A stretch of DNA of 17,103 nucleotides from a bacterium. Its GTDB lineage: Bacteria > Pseudomonadota > Alphaproteobacteria > Rs-D84 > CACZYB01. The stretch is taken from positions 1 through 17,103 of the forward strand of contig JAILLX010000037.1 in assembly GCA_024692925.1 (NCBI GenBank), in the 5' to 3' direction. Under the pieces are notes generated by a model that saw only the letters and a program-made list of their open reading frames with translations, ran no database searches and had not been told where the DNA came from. The number at the start of each line of letters is the position of its first letter. Position 1 is the first letter of the stretch. The position numbers and the translations under genes were made by a program. This document shows, piece by piece, positions 1 through 6,295 of the stretch.

Positions 1-20
1 ATCAATATATGTCCTCCACA
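1..20 (-). other. Possible start of a divergent gene off the left edge
   Basis: On the minus strand a strong Shine-Dalgarno core, GGAGG (17 down to 13), is followed 7 nt later by a TTG (5 down to 3). AT-rich -10-like hexamers lie upstream, around positions 32-20. This could be the start of a gene transcribed leftwards out of the window. Only one codon is visible, so no product can be named, and the real start may lie outside. Confidence 0.25.
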
Positions 21-69
21 TAATATATTATATTAAAAAAATTTTTTTTCAATAAATTGAATAAAATTA

Positions 70-98
70 TTGACTTTTTGATATATATCATTTACAAT
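70..98 (+). promoter_or_regulatory. Upstream sigma70-like promoter of the 192-1298 unit
   Basis: TTGACT (70-75), a 17-nt spacer and TACAAT (93-98) make a near-consensus promoter. The -10 element runs into a perfect 14-bp palindrome (94-107), so a protein bound there would be expected to block or shape initiation. Read from sequence only. Confidence 0.45.
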
Positions 99-120
99 AC
101 GTATTGTTTTTGATATATAT
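75..120. promoter_or_regulatory. Putative operator: palindrome flanked by direct repeats
   Basis: The 14-mer TTTTTGATATATAT occurs at 75-88 and again at 107-120, a period of 32 bp (about three helical turns). Between the copies is the perfect palindrome ACAATACGTATTGT (94-107). GATATATATC (80-89) is also self-complementary. The arrangement overlaps the -10 of the upstream promoter. The repeats are AT-rich, so chance contributes; the palindrome with its central ACGT is harder to dismiss. Confidence 0.35.
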
Positions 121-137
121 TAAATGAAATTATTTGA

Positions 138-166
138 TTGATAATTTTGTTGTAGTTTAATATAAT
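138..166 (+). promoter_or_regulatory. Proximal sigma70-like promoter of the 192-1298 unit
   Basis: TTGATA (138-143), 17 nt, TATAAT (161-166): an almost ideal promoter. Initiation would be near 173, leaving a short leader that contains the purine-rich ribosome site AGGAAAGGAA (about 175-184) before the ATG at 192. Confidence 0.55.
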
Positions 167-191
167 ATAAAAATAGGAAAGGAAAAGTAAA

Positions 192-677
192 ATGGTTAAG
201 TTGTTGTTTTTGATGATGTTGTTGATTCCGTCAATTGCTAAAGCTAACCCTGCGTGTGCGGTTTGTACTGTTGCTATGGGTGCATTTTTGGGTATTTCCC
301 GTGCTTTGGGAATATCGGATAATGCAACTGGGGTTTGGATTGGTGGACTTCTTTTGATGACATATTATTTTACGATTAAGTTTGTTGAGTATAAAAAATG
401 GACCTTTAAGTTTTATCACATTTTTTGGGGATTGATGACATTATGTCTTGTTCCGGTGATGTATAATTTTGTGCAATACAAGTTTGATACATTTTTTGGA
501 ATTGATGCTTTTTTGATAAGTATGATTTGTGGAGCATTTGCATTTTGGCTTTCACAATTTATATATCAGATTATGAAAAATGCGAATGGCGGACATGCTC
601 ATTTCCCATTTGAAAAAGTTGTGATGGCTGTTATATTTTTGCTTATAACATCAATAATATTTAATTATTTACCATAG
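192..677 (+). CDS. Small membrane protein with signal peptide and CxxC; unknown function
   Basis: A 161-residue protein. Residues 1-18 form a signal peptide (hydrophobic core LLFLMMLLIPSIA, cut after AKA). The predicted mature N-terminus begins N-P-A-C-A-V-C, a CxxC pair, followed by a G-rich segment (MGAFLGISRALGIS). About four membrane segments follow, near residues 43-62, 75-95, 104-125 and 140-160. A His pair (GGHAHF) lies between the last two. Similar short proteins with signal peptide, C-x-x-C-T-V-A and G-L-S-R seem familiar to me as uncharacterised families; that is recollection and unchecked. CxxC next to the membrane could be a redox or metal site, but nothing here proves it. The ATG is preceded by a good ribosome site. 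The stop overlaps the ribosome site of the next gene, so the two are a translationally linked pair. Confidence 0.85.
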   Translation: MVKLLFLMMLLIPSIAKANPACAVCTVAMGAFLGISRALGISDNATGVWIGGLLLMTYYFTIKFVEYKKWTFKFYHIFWGLMTLCLVPVMYNFVQYKFDTFFGIDAFLISMICGAFAFWLSQFIYQIMKNANGGHAHFPFEKVVMAVIFLLITSIIFNYLP

Positions 678-686
678 GAGGAGATG

Positions 687-1298
687 ATGATAAAAAAGGA
701 TAAAAAGAAGGAAAAAAGTTTAAAAGCATTTGTTGAAAAAATTGATAATATGAAAAAGGTTAATCCAAAGGATTTGTCTTCGGATCAGGATTTATCAATC
801 GCAATTATGAATTTGATTTCTATTGAAGAACATCTTATTTTTTCAGGGGCAAAGACTGGAAAAACTTCGTTTTATGATTTGATTGAAGAAATTCGTGATA
901 TGCGAAAAACTTTGATGCAGAAAATGATAAAGGCTTATGAAGGTGAGGTTTGGTGTATTTCAAAACATTTGCTTGGTGCGTCCTATCGTTTGATGGAAGT
1001 TGGAACCAAACAACAATCTATGGGTAATACAAAAGAAGCGTATGATTTGTTTGATAAAGCTTATGAACTTTATTGCCTTTTTTGGGGATTGAATATGAAT
1101 GCAATTAATTTAAAGGATGTCGAGTGGGCAAAGGATGCCGGTGTTGATATAAAGGAAATTGAAGAACATCTTTCCAATATAAAAATTGCAAATCAAGATG
1201 TAAAGGTTTCAAAATCTGTTAAGGATGAAAAGAAACCAACCAAAATTTCAAAATTGAAAGAGGCGGTTAAAAAAGCAGTTAATTGCTGTATTGAATAA
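687..1298 (+). CDS. Soluble helical protein, partner of the 192 gene; unknown function
   Basis: About 203 residues, cytosolic, no signal peptide or membrane segment. AGGAGG (676-681) overlaps the preceding TAG stop. Two ATGs follow, at 684 and 687; the second has the better 5-nt spacing, so I start there. The protein has a Lys-rich N-terminus, helices around residues 15-95, and a TPR-like helical pair near residues 100-140 (ASYRLMEVGTKQQSMGN followed by EAYDLFDKAYELYCLFWG). The tail is a basic Lys-rich extension ending in CCIE. I cannot name the family. Tight coupling to the membrane protein upstream suggests the two act together, perhaps with the TPR-like part as a docking surface. Confidence 0.85.
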   Translation: MIKKDKKKEKSLKAFVEKIDNMKKVNPKDLSSDQDLSIAIMNLISIEEHLIFSGAKTGKTSFYDLIEEIRDMRKTLMQKMIKAYEGEVWCISKHLLGASYRLMEVGTKQQSMGNTKEAYDLFDKAYELYCLFWGLNMNAINLKDVEWAKDAGVDIKEIEEHLSNIKIANQDVKVSKSVKDEKKPTKISKLKEAVKKAVNCCIE

Positions 1299-1314
1299 AA
1301 ATATTTTGTAAATG

Positions 1315-1340
1315 AAAACTCCCTTTTTATAGGGAGTTTT
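1315..1340. terminator. Bidirectional Rho-independent terminator
   Basis: AAAACTCCCT (1315-1324) pairs perfectly with AGGGAGTTTT (1331-1340) around a 6-nt loop. T-runs on the plus side and A-runs on the other let it work for both converging genes. The stop codon of tsaC lies in the loop (1327-1329). Confidence 0.85.
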
Positions 1341-1932
1341 TTATTTTTGAAAATTTGATTTGACCTTCACGGATATATTTTATTTCTTTTTCTGTTGTAT
1401 CAATTATTGTTGATGAAAGCCCAGATAATTTTTCAATACTGTCGAGTATCAATATATTTTTACCGAATATTTTTTCTGCATTTATTGCTGTTGTGCATGC
1501 AGGATTGCCACTTAAATTACAACTGGTAGAAATGAGTGGGGATTTTATTTTTTTTAGTATGTAAAGTAGCATTTCATTGTTTGGTATTCGAATTCCGATT
1601 TTTCCATCTTTTATAGTATAATGGGAAAGTGCGCTGTTTGGTTTAGCCTTTAAAATCAAACTTAGGGCACCAGGCATAAATTTTTTTATAAGCAGACTGT
1701 CCCTTTTTGAAACTGTTGCTATTTTTTTAATTGCGGTTATGTTTGCGACATTTAAAAGTAGAGATTTTGTTTTTTCACGGCCCTTTAATTTATAAATTTT
1801 TTCAATAGCCTTTGTGTTTGTGGCAAGGCAACCAATACCAAATACTGTATCAGTTGGGAAAATTATTACCTTTCCATCCAAAATGTTTTGAATGATTATA
1901 TCGATGTTTTCCTTGGTTGGTTTTAATATCAT
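1327..1932 (-). CDS. tsaC: Threonylcarbamoyl-AMP synthase (Sua5/YciO/YrdC family)
   Basis: A 201-residue protein that makes threonylcarbamoyl-AMP from threonine, bicarbonate and ATP. This is the first step of t6A37 modification of ANN-decoding tRNAs. Visible motifs: PTDTVFGI (26-33), the KxR basic site (K50-R52), FMPGALSLIL (85-94), GIRIP (113-117), STSCNLSG (134-141), SSTIID (173-178) and REG (188-190). The usual K-P-L after the basic motif reads K-S-L here. The length matches the catalytic domain alone (TsaC/YrdC type), without the C-terminal domain of long Sua5 proteins. The start is supported by AAGGA 7 nt upstream. The gene ends inside the shared terminator and diverges from the glycosyltransferase gene. 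Confidence 0.93.
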   Translation of the reverse strand: MILKPTKENIDIIIQNILDGKVIIFPTDTVFGIGCLATNTKAIEKIYKLKGREKTKSLLLNVANITAIKKIATVSKRDSLLIKKFMPGALSLILKAKPNSALSHYTIKDGKIGIRIPNNEMLLYILKKIKSPLISTSCNLSGNPACTTAINAEKIFGKNILILDSIEKLSGLSSTIIDTTEKEIKYIREGQIKFSKIKNSL

Positions 1933-1940
1933 TTTAATCC

Positions 1941-1969
1941 TTGATTACTTTTTTCTTTTAAGTTATCAT
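1941..1969 (+). promoter_or_regulatory. Promoter of the glycosyltransferase gene
   Basis: TTGATT (1941-1946), 17 nt, TATCAT (1964-1969). Initiation near 1976 excludes the upstream in-frame ATG at 1892 and leaves starts at 1994 or 2006. Confidence 0.45.
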
Positions 1970-1993
1970 ATATTTATATTAACACAAAGTAAA
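1965..1993 (-). promoter_or_regulatory. Possible promoter of tsaC, overlapping the divergent one
   Basis: On the minus strand TTTACT (1993-1988), 17 nt, TATGAT (1970-1965). Its -10 lies on top of the -10 of the divergent promoter, so the two would compete for polymerase. A weaker call than the plus-strand promoter. Confidence 0.3.
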
Positions 1994-3067
1994 ATGGTTT
2001 TAAATATGAAAATTTTACATATTATAGATAGTGCATATTTCGAAACTCATAAAAAAACTATATCCGAATTTATTTTGGCTTTGTCGCATGAAAATGTTGA
2101 ACAGAAAATTTATACGGTTGAGGGGGCAGAGCTTGGTTGGGTTAAAACTTTGTGTGAAATTAAAAATTGGAAAATTTCAAAATCGGGAAAAATTAAAACT
2201 TTATCAAATAGGATAAAGACTTGGCTTTTGCTTTCGTCCTTTCATCCAGATATTATTATTAAGTATGGTAAAAGTGCGAGGGATATTGCTTGGGAAACTG
2301 GTGGCGTACAGGTTTCATTTTTAAATGAAAAGGAAAATCTTTCATCGTTTGAAAATACTGATTATATTATGACTAATATAGAGGATGTTCTTTTGTTTGC
2401 AAAATCGCATGGCTATAGTGGTTCACGCTCGTTTTTACTTCCTCCGTTTATGTATGTTTACGATAATAATGTGCCGGTGGATAAAAGGACATATTTCATT
2501 CCGGAAAAGGCAAAAATTGTTTATATTGCGGGAACATTTTTGAAAAATATTGGTTTTGAACGTGCATTTGATTCAATTGGTATTGTGTCTGATACTTACT
2601 TTTTTATTGTTGGAAGTGGTCCGGATGAGGAATATGTGAAGGATTATGCATCTAGGGTAAATATTAAGGCAAGGTCAAGATTTATTCCGGAAATTGAAAA
2701 AAGTTTTATTTCAGCTAGTGTTGCCGAATTTTCTTTTTTGCCTTTTGATGATAGTGAACTTTCGAAATATATTTTAGAATCAATGATGCAAAAAAAATTG
2801 GTTATTACTGTGAAAAATTCTCAGTCTGAAGAGTTTGTTGTTGATGGTCAGACTGGATTTTTTGTTGAAAAAAATGATAATTATTTGATTAAGAAAAAAT
2901 TAAAAGAAATTATGTCTTTATCAAATGAAGAACGTCAAAAAATTGCTGATGCTGGGTTTGAGGTTGCAAAAAATTATCTGCATCAAAAAGTTATTTCCGG
3001 ATATCTTCAGATGTTCGAAGAATTGATTAAAAAATACAATTCAAGAAAAAATCTTTTGAATAACTAG
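1994..3067 (+). CDS. Glycosyltransferase, GT-B fold (family 4-like)
   Basis: About 357 residues. It probably transfers a sugar from a nucleotide-sugar donor, on the cytosolic side of the membrane, to an envelope glycan or lipid; the substrate cannot be read. The N-terminus (MKILHIIDS) is the usual first strand and loop of a GT-B protein. The C-terminal Rossmann half shows FIVGSGPDEEYV (about 204-215), a run with L-P-F-D-D-S-E, and S-E-E-F-V-V-D-G-Q-T-G-F-F-V (about 278-291), the donor-binding region of GT4 enzymes. Starts at 1994 (MVLNMKIL) and 2006 (MKIL) are both possible; an in-frame ATG at 1892 lies inside tsaC and upstream of the likely promoter. The stop overlaps the pgsA stop by 4 bp, with no hairpin between. 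Confidence 0.8.
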   Translation: MVLNMKILHIIDSAYFETHKKTISEFILALSHENVEQKIYTVEGAELGWVKTLCEIKNWKISKSGKIKTLSNRIKTWLLLSSFHPDIIIKYGKSARDIAWETGGVQVSFLNEKENLSSFENTDYIMTNIEDVLLFAKSHGYSGSRSFLLPPFMYVYDNNVPVDKRTYFIPEKAKIVYIAGTFLKNIGFERAFDSIGIVSDTYFFIVGSGPDEEYVKDYASRVNIKARSRFIPEIEKSFISASVAEFSFLPFDDSELSKYILESMMQKKLVITVKNSQSEEFVVDGQTGFFVEKNDNYLIKKKLKEIMSLSNEERQKIADAGFEVAKNYLHQKVISGYLQMFEELIKKYNSRKNLLNN

Positions 3068-3690
3068 TTTTTTTCCTGCATATATTTGAATGCGGTTGTC
3101 ATATATTGTTTCCCAGTCCAAATTGTAAGGACGCATGCAATTAAAAGGAAACATATTCCTGCAATATATACATTGAATGTAAAGTAATCCCAAAAACTGT
3201 TATAAAATTTATTAGTGTGTGGATTACCGAAAATCAAAAATGATATTGCAAAAAGTTGTGCGGTTGTCTTCCATTTTGCAAGTTTTGAAACAGGCATTTT
3301 TGTATGAAAATTACCAAGGTATTCCCTAAGTCCGGATACAAAAATTTCACGACAAATTATTATGGATGCAAGAATTGTTTCCATAATACCAACAAATTTT
3401 GTTTGTACCAAAACAATTAAAACTGTTGCAACCAAAAGTTTATCTGCGATTGGATCTAAAAATCTTCCAATTTCAGAAGTAAGTTTCATTTTTCGTGAAA
3501 GATACCCATCAAAATAGTCAGTAAGGCTTGCAAATCCGAATAATGCACATGCAAGGACATTTGAATAAATTTCCTTATTACTGTAAAGTATGCAAAAAAT
3601 TGCAGGGATTATTAAAATCCTTATGTATGTAAGAATGTTTGGAATTGCCCATAGGGTATTTCTTTTTTGAACTTTATTTTTCTTTTTCAT
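3064..3690 (-). CDS. pgsA: CDP-diacylglycerol--glycerol-3-phosphate 3-phosphatidyltransferase
   Basis: A 208-residue integral membrane enzyme. It joins CDP-diacylglycerol and glycerol-3-phosphate into phosphatidylglycerol phosphate, the committed step to phosphatidylglycerol and cardiolipin. The complete CDP-alcohol phosphotransferase signature is present: D58, D61-G62, S65-R66, G75, D79 and D83 with the exact family spacing (Ser replaces the common Ala before Arg). The N-terminal P-N-I-L-T-Y-I-R-I segment is typical of PgsA. Several hydrophobic segments follow. The start has AAAGGA 8 nt upstream. It lies 64 bp downstream of uvrC on the same strand. Confidence 0.95.
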   Translation of the reverse strand: MKKKNKVQKRNTLWAIPNILTYIRILIIPAIFCILYSNKEIYSNVLACALFGFASLTDYFDGYLSRKMKLTSEIGRFLDPIADKLLVATVLIVLVQTKFVGIMETILASIIICREIFVSGLREYLGNFHTKMPVSKLAKWKTTAQLFAISFLIFGNPHTNKFYNSFWDYFTFNVYIAGICFLLIACVLTIWTGKQYMTTAFKYMQEKN

Positions 3691-3720
3691 TTTAAATGTC
3701 CTTTATTTCCTAATGACTAT

Positions 3721-3748
3721 ATAATAATCATATAAAAAAAATATTCAA
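3721..3748 (-). promoter_or_regulatory. Likely pgsA promoter in the uvrC-pgsA gap
   Basis: Minus strand TTGAAT (3748-3743), 16 nt, TATTAT (3726-3721). It would start RNA near 3714, just ahead of the AAAGGA ribosome site (3704-3699). pgsA may therefore be expressed apart from uvrC as well as by read-through. Confidence 0.4.
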
Positions 3749-3754
3749 TTATTT

Positions 3755-5566
3755 TTAATGAAAAGTTTTATAAATTTTTTCGGCAAGGTTTGTATTTATT
3801 CCATCAACCTTTGTAAGTTCGGAAATATTTGCATTTACGATGTTTTTTACACTGCCAAAGTAATTAAGAAGGTTTTTCTTTTTGGTTGCACCGATGCCTT
3901 CTATGTCATCAAGAGCAGAACGAAAATGTGATTTTGCACGTTTTGCCCTGTGTGTAGTAATTGCAAATCTGTGGGCTTCATCACGAATTCGTTGAAGATA
4001 GAAAAGTATAGGATCGTTTTTTGCAAGGTTTATAGGTCTGTGTCCTTTTTGATAAAGAGTTTCCTCACCGGCGTTTCGGTTTTCACCTTTTGCAATACCA
4101 ACAATAGGAGTATCAAGTTCAAGATTCCTTATTACATTATATGCAATGTCGAGTTGTCCACGGCCACCATCAACAAGTATAAGGTCGGGGAGGGTATGTT
4201 CAGCCTTTGCCCTTGTATAACGGCGGGTAAGGACTTCGTCCATCATTTTATAATCATCACCGGCAATATTTGCCCTTATGTTATATTTACGATAGTTATC
4301 CTTTTGAAATCCGGTTGGACCAGCAACAATCATTGCACCGATTTTATCAGTTCCAAAAATATGGGAGTTATCAAAAACATCAATTCGTTTTGGTGGTGCC
4401 TTTAATTCAAAAAGTTTAGCCAATTCTTCCATATAATGTCTGTTATCACGCTCTTCCAAAAATTTACGTTCAAGGTGAAGATTTGCATTTTGGATTACGG
4501 TATCAAGGACTTTCTTTTTATCCCCAATTTTTGGAATTTCAATTTGAACTTTTGTTTTTTTCAAAGATGACAAAGTTTCTTCCAGTTCTTCTTTGTCCTT
4601 TATATCTATATTTGTTATTATAGTATCAGGAATTTCATGGTCGGTATAAAATTGTTCGATGAAAGAAGTAAGTATTTCATCGTTTTCCATATCTTTTGTA
4701 TGATCAGGGAAGTATGAATATTGACCACAAGTGACAGAATTACGTGAAAATAAAACTTCTATTTCAAAGCTGTTTCCCTTTGATATAAGGGCGATTATGT
4801 CGGTTTTTCCATCAATTGCCGAGAGGGTATTCCTTTTTAATATTTGATTAAGGTATGTTATTTTATCCCTGTAAACTATTGCCTTTTCATAATTGCGTTC
4901 GTCACTGGCTTTTCTCATTTCTTTTGAAAGATTATCAATAACATCGCGATTTTCACCGTTTAAAAAACTTATTGCATCATCGACATTTCGTTTGTATTCC
5001 GCAGGAGTAATTTTCCCACAACAAACACCACTGCATCTTTTTATTTGGTAAAGAAGGCATGGGGTTTGACGATTGCGGAACATAGTATCCTTGCAAGTCC
5101 TTAATCCGAAAACAGACTGTATCATTTTTATACTTTCGTTTACGGCAAGACTTGATGGAAATGGTCCAAAAAAATGTGCAGATGAATTTTTATCCCCGCG
5201 GAATTTTCCAAGACGAGGAATGTCCTCTTTTGTAATAGTAAGGTAAGGGTAGGTTTTATCATCACGAAGAAGAATATTATATTTTGGATGAAGTTGTTTA
5301 ATAAAATCCTGTTCCAAAAGAAGTGCTTCGTTTTCGGTGTGTGTTTGAATAATTTCCATTGAACGGGTTTCAAGAATCATTTTTTGAATTCGTTCAGAAA
5401 GTCCGTCAAGATCGGTATAGTTTTTTATTCTTTTGTGTAGATTTTTTGCTTTTCCAACATAAAGGACCTGTTTATTTTCATTAAACATTCTGTATACACC
5501 AGGGGAATTTGGAGTATTTTTATGAAAATTGCGTATTATTTCAAGTCCAATTAAATTTTTTTGCAT
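3755..5566 (-). CDS. uvrC: UvrABC system protein C (excision endonuclease)
   Basis: 603 residues, near the usual family length. UvrC makes both incisions around a lesion in nucleotide excision repair after UvrA/UvrB recognition. Domains: GIY-YIG nuclease for the 3' cut (PGVYRMF 22-28, LYVGKAKNLHKRI 35-47, E80/E85 helix); a Cys group C158, C170, C178, C182 spaced like the iron-sulfur ligands described for E. coli UvrC; UVR motif for UvrB contact (about 212-242); RNase H-like nuclease for the 5' cut with D399 (FDNSH), D466 (LVDGGRGQL) and H532 (RDEAHRF); and a helix-hairpin-helix pair (about 551-603). No strong Shine-Dalgarno is seen before the ATG. It diverges from the pseudopilin gene. Confidence 0.97.
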   Translation of the reverse strand: MQKNLIGLEIIRNFHKNTPNSPGVYRMFNENKQVLYVGKAKNLHKRIKNYTDLDGLSERIQKMILETRSMEIIQTHTENEALLLEQDFIKQLHPKYNILLRDDKTYPYLTITKEDIPRLGKFRGDKNSSAHFFGPFPSSLAVNESIKMIQSVFGLRTCKDTMFRNRQTPCLLYQIKRCSGVCCGKITPAEYKRNVDDAISFLNGENRDVIDNLSKEMRKASDERNYEKAIVYRDKITYLNQILKRNTLSAIDGKTDIIALISKGNSFEIEVLFSRNSVTCGQYSYFPDHTKDMENDEILTSFIEQFYTDHEIPDTIITNIDIKDKEELEETLSSLKKTKVQIEIPKIGDKKKVLDTVIQNANLHLERKFLEERDNRHYMEELAKLFELKAPPKRIDVFDNSHIFGTDKIGAMIVAGPTGFQKDNYRKYNIRANIAGDDYKMMDEVLTRRYTRAKAEHTLPDLILVDGGRGQLDIAYNVIRNLELDTPIVGIAKGENRNAGEETLYQKGHRPINLAKNDPILFYLQRIRDEAHRFAITTHRAKRAKSHFRSALDDIEGIGATKKKNLLNYFGSVKNIVNANISELTKVDGINTNLAEKIYKTFH

Positions 5567-5574
5567 TTTTATTG

Positions 5575-5603
5575 TTGCTATACCTTTTTTTTTGTGATAT
5601 ACT
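5575..5603 (+). promoter_or_regulatory. Pseudopilin promoter (extended -10)
   Basis: TTGCTA (5575-5580), 17 nt, TATACT (5598-5603), with TG at 5595-5596 forming an extended -10. The leader carries AGGGAG (about 5645-5650) before the ATG at 5660. Confidence 0.6.
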
Positions 5604-5659
5604 GTTTCTAGTGTTTAATTTAATACAAGAATTTAAAAAAATAAAGGGAGAAAATAAAA

Positions 5660-6163
5660 ATGCTTTTAAGAAAAAATGATTCAGGTCGTTCTATTGTCGA
5701 AATGCTTGGTGTTTTGGCAATTATGGGTGTTATTACAGTTATGGGTATTTCCGGATATTCACAGGCGATTGGTAAAATTAACAGAAATAATACTGTGGAA
5801 CAAGTTATTAAACTTGCTCAGGAAACACGTGGTTTGTTTGCTGGACGTGCAACTTATAACGAAGATGATACAAAAACTAATTCATACGATATTGCAACAA
5901 ACCTTTTATCTAAAATGGGTTTAAAGTTGGAAAATCCATACGGTCAAAAATATACTGTTGATTCATTCGGTTCTGCTGGTGCTAACCCTGGATTTGTTAT
6001 TACAATTCCTGGTGTATCACAAGATGATTGTTTGTATTTCACAACAATGGCATGGAACGATACTTTAACAGACCAAGATCCACATTCTACTATTTCAAAT
6101 AAGGCATATTCTGATTGTGATCAAGAAGGTGGAAATAATGTGATTTCTGTTTATTTCAGATAA
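5660..6163 (+). CDS. Type IV pilin-like / type II secretion pseudopilin
   Basis: A 167-residue prepilin with a short basic leader (MLLRKNDSG). A prepilin peptidase is expected to cut after G9. The mature N-terminus is R-S-I-V-E-M-L-G-V-L-A-I-M-G-V: it keeps the Glu at +5 needed for assembly and the long hydrophobic helix (about 12-35), but has Arg at +1 where Phe is usual. The globular part ends with two Cys (D-D-C-L-Y-F and Y-S-D-C-D) that could form the C-terminal disulfide loop. It would sit in the inner membrane or a short pilus-like filament. The assembly ATPase, platform protein and peptidase are not in this window. It has its own promoter and terminator and stands alone just ahead of a large secreted Cys-rich protein. 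Confidence 0.88.
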   Translation: MLLRKNDSGRSIVEMLGVLAIMGVITVMGISGYSQAIGKINRNNTVEQVIKLAQETRGLFAGRATYNEDDTKTNSYDIATNLLSKMGLKLENPYGQKYTVDSFGSAGANPGFVITIPGVSQDDCLYFTTMAWNDTLTDQDPHSTISNKAYSDCDQEGGNNVISVYFR

Positions 6164-6181
6164 TTAAAAGCATTTTTTTGA

Positions 6182-6216
6182 AAAAATTCCGCTGGGTTCC
6201 CCTCGGCGGATTTTTT
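6182..6216 (+). terminator. Rho-independent terminator of the pseudopilin gene
   Basis: TCCGCTGGG (6188-6196) pairs with CCTCGGCGGA (6202-6210) through a 9-bp stem with two G-T pairs and a 5-nt loop, followed by eight T (6211-6218). Confidence 0.85.
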
Positions 6217-6242
6217 TTATTGTTAATAAGATGATAAAATAC

Positions 6243-6271
6243 TTGATAATTCTGTAAAAAAGTGTTAAACT
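6243..6271 (+). promoter_or_regulatory. Promoter of the 6296 gene (extended -10)
   Basis: TTGATA (6243-6248), 17 nt, TAAACT (6266-6271) with TG at 6263-6264. The start point would be near 6278, only about 6 nt before the in-frame ATG at 6284. This favours the ATG at 6296, which has GGAGG (6286-6290) at 5-nt spacing. Confidence 0.5.
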
Positions 6272-6295
6272 GATAGGGAATATATGGAGGATATT

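Noticed and set aside
1892..1993. Upstream extension of the glycosyltransferase frame to ATG 1892
   Set aside because: It would overlap the start of tsaC, precede the likely promoter, and add a hydrophobic stretch before the natural GT-B first strand.
3950..4405. A 151-codon plus-strand open frame inside uvrC
   Set aside because: It is a shadow of uvrC on the opposite strand with improbable composition and no ribosome site.
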